The notes below the pieces were generated by a model. That model was not told the origin of the DNA, ran no database searches, and saw nothing but the letters and a program-made list of their open reading frames with translations. From NCBI RefSeq assembly GCF_036884655.1, contig NC_088327.1, positions 13,773,001 through 13,837,000 on the forward strand: a DNA stretch of 64,000 nt. The letters are read 5' to 3'. The translations under genes and the position numbers were made by a program. This document shows, one piece after another, positions 37,246-48,906 of the stretch (positions within the stretch are counted from its first letter, which is position 1; each line of letters starts with the position of its first letter). Origin of the DNA: Musa acuminata AAA Group. Its lineage: Eukaryota; Streptophyta; Magnoliopsida; Zingiberales; Musaceae.

Positions 37246-40200
37246 ATGACGAGATCATCTGGTTCTCCTGTTGCATCTACTGCTGATCAATTGAGTGGTA
37301 TCATGCGGACTTTGGAGACTATAGCACAAGTGATGCAACAACAACAACAACCTGTCCAACAAGGAAGTAATGATGGAACAGAGACATCAAACCAGACGGG
37401 GTTGGGAATTGGACAATTTAAGAAGCTTAGTCCTCCCAGTTTTAGTGGTGAGTCTGATCCAATGGTGGCAGAACGATGGATGATGCAGATAGAGAAAATA
37501 TTTGATGCTTTAAATTACCCTGATGATCGAAAGGTTTTTCTTGCCACCTTTATGCTGGAAGGAGAAGCTGAACACTGGTGGAGAATGATTAAGAGGATGT
37601 CTGAAATCCAACATGAGCCAATGACATGGAAGTTATTCCAAGAAAAGTTTAATGATAAATATTTTCCAGATTGTATGAGAGAGCAAAAAGAATTGGAGTT
37701 CTTGAATCTTATCTAGGAAAGTATGACGGTTACAAAGTATGAATCTAAATTCACTGAGCTCTCCAGGTTTGCCACACATATGACTGATGATGAATCTAGA
37801 AAAGCAAGAAGGTTTGAAAGGGGATTACGGCTAGCAATAAGAAGCCGAATGTCAGCTTTAAAACTACAAACATATGCTGATACGGTAGAAAGAGCTTTGA
37901 AAATTGAAAGAGATATAGAGGAAATTCAAGAAATCATTGGTAAGGACAAAAGGGACAAATTTACTAGCAAAAACAGGAGAGAAAATGAATATGAAGCTAG
38001 TAACAAGAGGTTTAAGACATCTGGATTTGAGAAAAGGAAACCATTGTGGAGGACTCAGTCATGTGCAAAATGTGGATTAAATCATGAAACAAGTCAGTGT
38101 TTTCGGGTGACTGGAGCATGTTTTGGTTGTGGAAAGCTAGATCATCAATTAAGAGATTGCCCACTGAATCGGAAGAAAGAGCCACTGTCTCCTAGACCCT
38201 CAGCCCATGCTAGAGTGTACGCTATCACTGAACAAGATTCTAAAGCTTCTAAATCAGTGGTGGAAGGTATTCTTCATGTTTCTAAAAGAAATGCAAAAGT
38301 TTTGTTTGATCCCAGCTCCAACTTATCGTTTGTTTCGCAATACTTTGCTTGTCACTTGGATATTCTACCTAAACCCCTGGATTATATGTTATATGTAACA
38401 ACTACTGTTGGAGATTCATTGACAACAAACTTGGTCTACCCATCTTGTTTGATCTCTATTGGAGACCACAAACTCCTTGCTGATTTGATTCTCCTAGAGA
38501 TCCAGGGCTTTGATATTATACTTGGCATGGATTGGTTATCTTCTCATCACGCTAGTATTGATTGTTACAAAAAAATAATTACTTTCTGCATACCAGATCA
38601 GCCTATATTTTTCTTTGAGGGTATTAGGCATGATTTGCCTCCTTGCTTGATATCAGCACTTCAAGTTTATCATCTTATGCAGAAAGGTTGTTTTTGTTAT
38701 ATGGTGTGTGTAAAGGAGCATTCAAATCAGGAAACCCACCTAGATGAAATTGTAGTGGTCAAAGAATTCCCTGATGTATTCCCAGATGACTTGCCTGGTT
38801 TACCTCTAGATAGAGAGGGTGAATTTGCTATTGATCTGGTCTCCAGTACAACCCCAATATCTAAGCCTCCCTATAGGATGGCACCACTCGAGCTAGAGGA
38901 ATTAAAGAAGCAAATACAAGAATTATTAGATAAGGGTTTCATACGACCCAGTGTATCCCCATGGGGTGCTCCGGTACTATTAGTGAAGAAGAAGGATGGA
39001 ACATTGAGGCTTTGTATTGATTATAGACAGTTGAATCAGGTGACCATCAAAAACAAGTATCCCATACCTAGAATTGATGATTTATTTGATCAACTGCAGG
39101 ATGCACAAGTATTCTCTAAGATTGACCTGAGGTCAGGTTACTATCAGTTGAAGATCAAGGAGGAGGATATTTCAAAAACAGCTTTTAGAACTCGATATGG
39201 TCACTATGAATTCTTGGTGATGCCTTTTGGTTTGACAAATGCCCCTGCAGCTTTTATGGAACTAATGAATAGGATATTTCAACCGCTCTTGGATATCTGT
39301 GTAATTGTATTTATTGATGACATATTGGTGTATTCAAGGAGTAATCAGGAGCATGAGGAACACTTGAGAAATGTATTGTCTATACTAAGAGAAATGAAGT
39401 TGTATGCAAAGTTCAGCAAATGTGAATTTTGGTTGAATGAAGTTGTTTTCTTAGGCCATGTGATTTCAGGGAAGGGTATATCTGTTAATCTAAGGAAGAT
39501 AGAAGCTATAGTTGAATGGGAAGTACCAACAAATGTAACAGAAGTTAGAAGCTTTTTGGGCATGGCAGGTTATTACAGGAGATTTGTGGAGGGATTTTCT
39601 CGAATCGCTCAACCTCTCACCAAACTCACTAAAAAGAATATGAAATTTGTATGGGGTGATGATTGTGAGCAAAGTTTTCAAGAGTTAAAAAGAAGATTGA
39701 CTAGTGCCCCTATTCTCACTATTCCAAGTGGTAGTGAGGGATTTGTAGTTTATACTGATGCTTCAAGAAAAGGCCTAGGATGTGTTTTGATGCAGGAAGG
39801 GAGAGTAATTGCTTATGCTTCTAGGCAACTTAAAGGTTATGAATTGAATTATCCAACTTATGATTTGGAATTAGCAGCAATTATTTTTGCTCTAAAGATT
39901 TGGAGACATTATTTGTATGGTCGACAGTTTGAAATCTTCACTGATCACAAGAGTTTAAAATATATTTTCACTCAGAAAGAGTTAAACATGAGGCAGCGAA
40001 GATGGATAGAACTTCTGAAGGATTATGATTGTGCCATCCGTTATCACCCGGGCAAAGCCAATGTTGTAGCTGATGCACTTAGTAGGAAATCTACAAGTTT
40101 TATGGCTAGTCTGGTTGTGAAGCAATGGAAGTTATTAGAAGAAAATTTTGATTTGAAAGCTTTGAGGAAAGAGCAAGACTCGATGATATTGATGGCCTCC

Positions 40201-41673
40201 ATTCAAGTGCAATCTGATCTTATTTAACAAATTAAGGAAGGACAATTACGAGATCCACATTTAATCTACTTGAGGAGTGAAATAGAAAAGGAATTGAAGC
40301 CACAATTTCAAGTTTCAAAGGATGGCCTATTGAGATTTGGGGAGAGAGTATGTGTACCAAATGAACCAGATATCAAGAATCAAATCCTAAATGAAAGTCA
40401 TACTTCAAAGTACACCATACACCCTGGGAGCACTAAGATGTATAGAGATCTTCAAAGTCATTATTGGTGGGAAGGCATGAAGAAGGAAATTGTAATATAT
40501 GTTTCAAAATGTTTGACTTGTCAGCAAATCAAAGTAGAACACCAAAGATCTGGAGGGTTGTTGCAACCTTTAGTTATTCCTGAATGGAAATGGGAATGTA
40601 TTACTATGAATTTTGTTTCAGGACTACCCAGAACCTCGAGGAAGCATGATGCTATTTGGGTTATCATTGATAGGTTAACAAAATCTGCACACTTCTTACC
40701 GATTAATATGACTTATTCGCTTGATAGACTTGCAGATTTATATGTCAGTGAAATAGTAAGACTTCATGGTATTCCAAATGAGATCATCTCTGATAGAGAC
40801 TCTAGATTTCTCTCTAGATTCTGGAGAAGATTACAGGAATCTATGGGCACTAAAGTTAAGTTTAGTATTGCATATCATCCTCAGACTGATGGTCAGTCAG
40901 AAAGAACGATTCAAACACTTGAGGATTTGCTTAGAGCCTATGTTATGGATTGGAAAGGTGAATGAGATAAGGATATTTCACTTGTTGAGTTCACTTATAA
41001 TAATAGTTATCATTCAAGTATTCAGATGGCTCCTTATGAAGCATTATATGGGCGAAAGTGCATAACACCTATATGTTGGGAGGAAGTTGGTGATAGAAAG
41101 CTGTTAGCACCGGACAAGGTACAAGAAACTTCCAAGAAAATTCAAGTTATAAGGAAAAGGTTAAAAACTGCTCAGAGTCGTCAAAAGAGTTATGCCGACA
41201 ATAGGAGACGAGATATTGAGTTTGAAATCGGAGATTTTGTATTCTTGAAAGTCTCCCCTTCCAAAGGCATTATAAGGTTTGGGAAGAAAGGAAAGTTAAG
41301 CCCCAGATTTATTGAACCTTTTGAGGTTCTTGAGAGGGTTGGTTCTGTCGCTTATAGGATTGCCTTGCCACCAACATTGTGTCATGTCCATGATATATTT
41401 CATGTCTCGATGATTAGAAAGTATATATATGACCCTTCTCACATCATTAAGTATGAGCTGGTGGAGATCGATAAAGATTTATCTTATGTGGAAGAGTCTA
41501 TTCAAATTGTTGATAAGAAAGAAAAAGTCCTAAGGAATCGGGTCATCCCACTGGTTCAAGTAATTTTGAGACATCATTCTGGAGAGGAGACAACTTGGGA
41601 GCTAGAGGAGAAAATGAAAAAGGTGTATCCCAGTCTTTTCATCGATAGAGGTACGATAAATTTAGAGGACTAA
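37246..41673 (+). pseudogene. Gag-pol polyprotein gene with three in-frame stops
   Basis: One reading frame runs the whole length (1476 codons) but is cut by TAG at 37714-37716, TAA at 40225-40227 and TGA at 40963-40965. Gag precedes and follows the first stop, ending in two cysteine-rich knuckles ([13 protein letters not shown] and [14 protein letters not shown]). The protease has D-P-S in place of D-[ST]-G (38308-38316). The RT keeps FIDD at 39310-39321. RNase H keeps TDAS and TDHKSLKY. Integrase has the C-x2-C of its zinc domain and keeps SDRD and QTDGQSE, but the first catalytic Asp is Asn (AAT at 40609-40611). The first stop fits C-to-T and the third fits G-to-A; Asp to Asn is also G-to-A, all deamination-type transitions. 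No frameshift was found, so decay is by point mutation only. Confidence 0.92.
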
Positions 41674-41684
41674 AATTTTCTTTT

Positions 41685-41697
41685 AAGGGGGGGAGAG
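41685..41697 (+). other. Polypurine tract
   Basis: A-A-G(7)-A-G-A-G directly before the TG of the 3' LTR at 41698 is the expected primer for plus-strand DNA synthesis. Confidence 0.9.
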
Positions 41698-44388
41698 TGT
41701 AACACCCCTCATTTCCGAATTTTCGTATAAATTTCTGGTGATAATGTAAGCATTTATTTTAAATTGACAAAAGAAATAGAGTATGAATCAGAGGTAACTC
41801 ATTTGTAAGATTTGGGAGATCTGTTCAAAAAAAAAAAAAAAAAAGAATCTGAGGACCTATATGTAAACCCTAAGGACCTAATCGTGAATATGATAAAAAC
41901 AAGGACTAAACTGCAAAACACACAAAATGGTATATTTCACCGTTTAAGCCTCTCTGCCTTCGTTCTTAAGGAAGCAGAGAAGGCAGCTCGTGGGTGATCA
42001 GGGAAAGAAAGAAAGAAAGAAAGAAAGAAGAAGAAGAAGAAGAAGAAGAAGAAGAAGAAGAAGAAAAATTGGGGTTTTTAGGGTTCTTGCTTTAATCTTT
42101 TCACTTCGGGTCAAAATTCTCAAAGGCAAGTGTTCTAACCCCATCCTACAGAATTTTTAGTCTCTGTTTTTATGTTGATTCAAAATAAATTGAAGGATTT
42201 CTATTTAGAAACTGATATGTCTCTCTTTGGACATAGAACCATGGATTCTAAAGTTTTTTCGGTAAACTGACCCCTATACACTTTTTCAGCTATAAGTTTT
42301 AGTACAAAATGTGAATTCGGGCAGGAAATATTTTGTTTGAAATTAGACTCGTATATATTCCTTTTGACACTGATTTTTTAGATTTTGGACACCGAATACT
42401 TACCCAAACATATGTTTCAAATGAGCCTATAGACGCTGTAAAACAGGGTTCAAGATTTCTGACCTATTGATACTAAAATGCTTATAACTCCTTGTTAAAA
42501 ATTCTGATTTGTACCAAACTGATTTTATTTGAAACTAGACTTCAAAATATTTCTTTTGACATATAGTTTGAAAATTTTGGAATTCAATTGCCTACCCTAT
42601 TATCTGTTGAATCCGACCCTATAAATTCTGCAAAACAGTGATTGTGTTTTTGACCTTGTGTTACCAAATCAAAGGTAACTCCGTGTTGGGAACCCTGTTT
42701 CATATGAAATTTGTTCCATCAGAATATAGATTGATATATGGTTCGACCATAGCTTTCTTATGGGTATTGGAGCATAATTGATATTCTGAAATATTTGTTT
42801 GATGTGCCACTGGAATTCTGTCCGAAATCGAGCTTTGGTCGATTTCGCGTATTTTGTTCCATTCCTTTGGATATTTGAATTCATCTAACCTTCTTATTGG
42901 AATTGAGCTAAATATGATTGCTTGGAATCCCTGTACACTCTTGTTTTCATTTCATTCCAAATCTGAATACATTTGTGAGAGATTTGTTCTTTGTTTCGTA
43001 TTGTCTCGAAAAGGCACATGCACGTTTCGTTGTTCCGCGTGTGCTTCCGATATATGCTACTTATTGTTAAAACTGCCCTCTTGTACTCTGGTGTGTGGGA
43101 TTGTCTGGACCTTTGCTAGAAATGGTAAAGGGTATGCGCTTATTGCCCGCTATGTGGGGTCCCGCTATTTGGGATATTCTGGACCTTTGCCAGAAATGGT
43201 AAAGGGTATGCGCTTATTGCCCGCTATGTGGGGTCCCGCTATGTGGGATATTCTGGACCTTTGCCAGAAATGGTAAAGGGTTTGTGCTTAGAGCCTGCGA
43301 TGCTCTGCCGCCCCCCTCTGACTTCACCTAGACGTGGGTGGATGGAGCTCCCAAACGTGGGAGACTTTTGTCAGGTGGTCATTCAGAAATGGATGAATCA
43401 CATTCTGACTGAGATCCCACTACACCTTCTATATGTTTGATATGCCTTCTAGAGTTTTGGTGAGTTGTTTCTGTTCATGCTCTGGATAAGAATGATATGA
43501 TTGCAACGTCAAGGACGACGTTTGAGCTTCTGTACGATATTTGTTTTTGATATGCTCTGAAATGCTTCATTCACTGATGATTTTGCTTCGAAATGTTCCA
43601 TATGCCGTTGATATGCTTCGAAACATTTTATATGCCATTGATAAGCTCCGATATGTTTCCTTTGTTACTGATATGCTCCAATTACTCTATGCCCCATCTG
43701 TCAGGAACCAAATATGTAAGATTGAAAGGACAATTGTGTTTATGCTCCTAATGATATTATGTCTACGAAATCGTATATTCTGCCTTGTATTTTGAAACTG
43801 TATCTCTTTGGAAATTGTACTATTTTGATATGGATATGTTAGTCACTTGCTGAGCTCTTTATGCTCACCCCGTTTGTTGATAAATTTTTCAGGATAGCGT
43901 ATCGCTTGCTTAAATGTTAAGATTGGGCTGAGGCGATGGAAAGTTTAGAAGATTTTGGGCAGATCTTTGTTAGCATATGTGTATTTGTTGTATAAGATAC
44001 TTTGCATCTTATGAAATGTGACGATAAATCTAAACGTGTGGATTTTGTGTAAGATAAAGGATCCCTCATGTATAGGATTTTGGAATGTTAAGTTAAATTT
44101 ATGTAATGCTATGATCTTATGGTAATCGTTGGTTTGGTGACTGCATAGCCTTCCCCACTTGTGAATTTTATGTTGTGGTTATTATTTTGATGAGTTAAGT
44201 TCAGTTTGTTTGAATTATCGAGTGATGTGTGGGATGTTTATGAACTGCACAGGGTTATGAATTTGTTGACTATAGAGGTGAAATTTTTTATCTGAATGTT
44301 TTCTTAGTGACCTCAAATGTGTGTTTGGATCCTGTGTTAGTTGTGATGAAAATTTTAAATATTGTCGATATTTTGGAGGGACGTGACA
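41698..44388 (+). repeat. 3' LTR
   Basis: 2691 bp and colinear with the 5' LTR, with the same start and end. The (GAA)n tract at about 42003-42064 is about three units longer than in the 5' copy, which with single-base indels explains the slightly greater length. Carries the same 74-bp array at 43104-43286. Confidence 0.95.
43104..43286. repeat. 74-bp tandem repeat inside the 3' LTR
   Basis: Same two complete units and one partial unit as in the 5' LTR, with a few single-base differences, showing that the array predates this insertion. Confidence 0.88.
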
Positions 44389-44393
44389 TCTTA
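44389..44393. repeat. Target-site duplication, right copy (TCTTA)
   Basis: Matches the five bases at 34438-34442 exactly. Confidence 0.93.
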
Positions 44394-47100
44394 GCATTCT
44401 CAAGTGTGTCTCAACTCTAACCTCATTGATTAGGTTGAGTCTAGCCCATAATCCCTCTTTGCAAACTCTCATGTTAAATATTTTTAACCTGAGGTGATGG
44501 AAAGAAGATCTTGATTGGCAAGATAGTCTTGGTACCGAAGGCTAGGTAGAATGACGATTCTCCCAATCTAGTCTTAGGTGTCATTTGGGAAGCCTACAGG
44601 ATGCTCGGTAGTTTATCTACCTAAGTGCCTTTAGCCCCTATGACCCACTTATTTAGTCCTTAAAGAATGTATCGATCGATAACCTCAACGAGGTCATTGG
44701 TCTAAGGATGAGTAATCGAGCTAAATTTTAGTTGAATTTCACAAGATTAACAGAACTCCTTGAACTTTACATTGTTAAACTAAGTCTCATTGTCAAATAT
44801 TATAATTTTTGTGATTCTAAAGCGGGTGATAATATTCTTCCACATGAACCCCTCGACCTCTACCCACTTCGTGAAGTAATCTACTCGGACAATGAAGAAT
44901 CTCTGTTGGCCCGAGGTTGGTGGGAAAGGTCCAAGATTATATATTCCCTACTAAGCGAAGGGTCGTATGCAATTGATCGAACTTAATGGGACTGTCGGTT
45001 GATATTATATCTACACAAATCTTTGGCATCTATCGTACTTTTAAGCATAGGCTATCGCATCCTTATGCAATATTGGCTAGTAAAACTATTATTAAAGTAC
45101 TTTAAAGAAGAAAGTTCATCCATCAACGTGCTCCCTGTAAATGCCCTAATGCATCTTGGTCAACACTCTTTCGACTTTCTAAGGTATTGATTAGATAATA
45201 TCATGCTTGCTAATGTTTGACTCATCGGGTTGATGGGGTTTGTCATGAGTGTTTCATCTTTTTTGTAGCATAGAATCTTATCTATCTAGCTTGAATCTTC
45301 CTCAACCATGACCATCTCATGCATGCTTATGTTTCGGGTTAGCAGTATCTCGATTAGCGATTAGCCCTCCTTGTTTGCCCGAGTCGATGTCGATCTAGCG
45401 CATATGCTTGGGCGTTCTCATGAGGAACCTGTAATCTATTAAATTCAAAGAAGCTGGGAGTTAGTTTCTACACCTCAGCAAGGTACTTTACCATGGTTGC
45501 ATGTCGAGTCTCAAAATTTTATTTTACAACCAGTTGCGAGCCATTGAAAATCGTTAAGTCCTAAATTTAAAGCTCCTAGGCAAGCCAAAGCCCTAAGAGG
45601 AGTGTTTTATATTCGGCTTCATTGTTGGATATCTTGAACTTAAACTAGAGGGCTTGCTCATATACTTGTCAATTAGGGCCTTCTAGAACAAGTCTAGCAT
45701 CACGTCTGTTTGAGGTGGTCAAGCTGTCCATAAACAATGTCCATGTATGTAGTGTGTGTTTATCGACCTCTGACAAAAGAGGAGCAAATTCTAAAATGGA
45801 ATCAGCTAACGCTTGAGCCTTTATACCAATCCTCGGGATATATTGGATATTGAACTCCTTCAACTCTACTAATCATCTAAGTAATTGACTCGAGACATCA
45901 AATCAAGAGAGAACTTATTTAAGGGGTTGATCGATGATCCAAATAGGAGTGAAGCTTTCAAGCTATCAAGACTAATGCAAACACTAGTCTCTCTATTGGG
46001 GAGTATTGCTCCTCGAGTCTACTCAAAATATGATTGACATAATAGATGAGTCTTTAGACTCCTGAATCAGCACTGAGCTAACTGTAAAGTCAATGGCAAC
46101 AAGGTAGAGGCTCAAAATGTCACTCAAGGAACAAGAGGTGAGTTGTAATAGTCTTGCTAGGTGCTCCATCATCTTTTCGAATTCATCCTGGCATTCCTCC
46201 ATCTATAGAAAACCATAAGAATCAAATGAGTGTTCCAACCGACCTATTAGCTGTTAAACCTTTTTTATCGACTAAGATGGGTGTATCTCTAATACGGCCC
46301 ATACTTTCTCAAAGTTGGTGTCTATCCCTCTTTGATGCACAAGAACTCGAATAACTTTTCCAAGTTAACTTCGAAAATGCACTTGGTTAGATTAAGACAC
46401 ATGTTGAACTATTTCAGAACTTAAAATATCTCAAATAAATCTGCTATATGTGAGTCAATCATCTTGCTCTTTACTATCATATCATCTGCATAGGTTTTGA
46501 TATTTCTCCCAATCCGATGCTTAAATATCTTGTTGGTTATCATTTGGTAAGTTGCTCTTATATTTTCAGTTCGAAAGGCATGACTCTATAGTGATACATT
46601 CCTTTCGGTAATAAAAGAAGTATGATCTTGATCTTTCAACACTATGCTAATTTGGTTATACCCTTAAAAGGGATCCATAAAGGTGAGGAGCTCGTAAGGT
46701 GACGTCAACTAGCTAATTAATTTAGGAAGGAGATAATTGTCCTTTGGGCACGTTTTGATAAAATCGATATAGTAACACATGTCATTTAATTTCATTAGAT
46801 CTTTTAATGATTATAACATTGGCAAGCCATTAGGGGTACTACACCTTGGTATTAAACCTTACTCCCAACATATTATCTACTTCATCACTAATTATCTGTT
46901 AGTGGTCAAGAGTAAATTTACAAGGTCTTTGCTTCACTAGTCGTATCTCGAGAAAAATATTCAGGTGATATTGAGCTATATTGAGATTGATTCCTAACAT
47001 ATCTTTCGGCGACCATATGAACACGAGATGCACTTGTCTCATTTCAAGAAGTGTCACCTCAATCTTGATAGTTCAATCAAGTTAGATTTTTTTCTAAAGC
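44394..47100 (-). mobile_element. Right part of a degenerate Ty3/gypsy element: RT, RNase H and integrase relics
   Basis: On the minus strand, from high to low coordinate, there is an RT start region near 47000-46700 (EVDNMLGVRF and WLANVIIIKR-like), the RT catalytic YADD near 46493-46482 followed by MIVKSKMIDSHI, and an RNase H-linker segment at 45863-45669 (IQYIPRIGIKAQALADSI). An integrase core follows at about 44940-44400 (VDYFTKWVEVE, VWKN-like, TRFRITKIIIFDN). RNase H precedes integrase, as in Ty3/gypsy; the motif wording resembles the Tat-type lineage. Many stops and frame changes show it is long dead. The integrase breaks off exactly at the target duplication and resumes at 34442. Confidence 0.8.
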
Positions 47101-47855
47101 ACCTTAATTAATAACTTCACCCACTCGATTTAGTCTCAGGGGTCTAGTCTTATTTTTATTTAAATCATCAAATTATTGATCCAATTCATGGTTCATAATT
47201 CTAGTTTTAAACTAAAATAAAGTAGATCTATTTATCTCTCTATATATTAATTCTAAAATTAATATACCAACCCATACTCTCTAATTCCATCCTTTATAAA
47301 ATTACATATACATCCTATAAAACAAATATTTTATATTTATTTTTACAACTTATATTTAGTATATGTATACTTAGTAGAATCTAAAGACTTGTATATACCT
47401 CTTATTCAATGTCTAGATGATATTAATAAGTCCTAAAAAATTATGATTAAAACAGAGAGAGGCTCAGCAACTAAAGAAATAAATATTGATTCTTTATTTG
47501 CTCATATTAGTTAATATTGACAACAATTAGACAGAGTTAATTTGAATTATAAAATATTAATGGGCGGAATATATGTGAAGAATTCTAATATTTGTATCAG
47601 ATTTATAAGGATAAATACGTCATTTTGAAATAAAAAAGACGCGTCCATCTTTCCAAGTCTCCAAGGGATAAGAGAGAGCCTGAAATTTCCAACGGTGTCT
47701 CTTTCACTCTATGATGACACGGGAACCGGAAGTAATTGAGAGGAATCGGTGAAGCCGCAGAGACCCCTGTTCGGATCGCAATCCCTCCTGGTGAGTTGTG
47801 GTGACAGCATGCTCGCGCATGGACATTTCTATTGTTGTTCCTTTGGTCTTGATGC

Positions 47856-47901
<46 letters not shown>

Positions 47902-48906
47902 AGCAGGAGCGAGAGTAGTGGGAGGCCTTGGGATTTTGTGGGCTGTCGATTGAGGGGAGAAAGGTGACATTTTTATCGTTACTTTATGGTTGTTTTGGCT
48001 CGTTTAAGTCGTTCAGTGAAGAAGCTTGGACGTATTCTTTTGATTTCGGTCTTCAAAATAAGATTCTGACGTATTCTTTTAATTTTATTCTGCCTCCTTG
48101 TTCTGGGAATGATTACCTCCTACGAACTGGGTTTGTATGAACCGTCAGTAGGGCAAAAAAATTAGATCTTTTTGAAGTTTGGTGTGTTTATTGTAGATTT
48201 CTGTTCCTTCAAAATTGTAAGTGGGCTTTTTTTCTGCCCTCTGGTGGTTATTACTCCATTGTTTCCACCCCCCCCAACACACCCCCCCCCCTCCCCCCCT
48301 TAAGGACAACTTTTTGTTCAGTTGGCCTAAAACAATTAACTTTGGACAATAAAAAAGAAGAAAATATAGTTTTTTCCACCATTTTTTACCATGCAATCTG
48401 TACTGGTCTGTTTTCTCTCTTTAGTTCTCATTGCTAACTTTTGTTTTTTCAAGTGGGTTTCTACTTATTAGATAGCAATGCCAAAGAAAAAAAAGATATT
48501 TCTGCATTATCACTTATGATATTAACCATATGATGCTGACATTCTAGTGCAGAATGGTATAATACTGTATCTTGTTTGATAAGTGTAGACCAGTGTTGCA
48601 AGTTATGTTGCTTCTGTTCTTTACAAAAATAGACACAGCTATGAATGGTAAATGATTGGTGGACAGTTATAGATGATTAATGTGCAGTTAAATGATTTCC
48701 GGTTATCCTATTTTTCTCTCTTGTTTCTTTTTCCTTTGGAAATGCTTCTTTTGAATTGTTGTTTTACTGTTGCTCCAATTGCCCGATGCAGGTGATTAGC
48801 TTTTGTTTAACTTGGTTGGATGTAAACCTCTTTGCCGTTTTAGCTCTGTTGCCCAATTATGACACTAACGTGAGAAGGTTTTTCTTGGAGGGTCGTACTC
48901 CAAGAA
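47101..48906. other. Intergenic region and leader of the At1g01500-like pseudogene
   Basis: 47101-47620 is AT-rich with no gene. 47640-47900 is richer in GC and contains TCCTG|GTGAGT at about 47790, a plausible 5' UTR splice donor. A (GA)n run lies at about 47858-47896. A C-rich stretch at about 48267-48300 is nearly pure C interrupted by AACACA and T. GATGCAG|GTGATTAG near 48791 could be an acceptor of a leader intron. Confidence 0.45.
47858..47896. repeat. (GA)n microsatellite
   Basis: About 19 GA units in the presumed leader or promoter of the downstream pseudogene; GA-rich leaders are common in plant genes. Confidence 0.9.

Larger units (their letters stand above)
34443..44388 (+). mobile_element. 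Complete Ty3/gypsy LTR retrotransposon (Tekay/Del-like chromovirus), coding region broken
   Basis: A 9946-bp element bounded by TG...CA LTRs and a TCTTA target duplication. Order inside is 5' LTR, primer-binding site, gag, protease, RT, RNase H, integrase, polypurine tract, 3' LTR. Integrase after RNase H defines Ty3/gypsy. Long LTRs and the C-terminal HVHDIFHVSMIRKY-type and TTWELEEKMK segments are characteristic of the Tekay/Del group of plant chromoviruses. By eye the LTRs differ at roughly 40 positions (about 1.5%), so the insertion is recent on an evolutionary scale. Three in-frame stops and a lost integrase aspartate make it non-autonomous. It sits inside the integrase region of an older minus-strand element. 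Confidence 0.95.
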
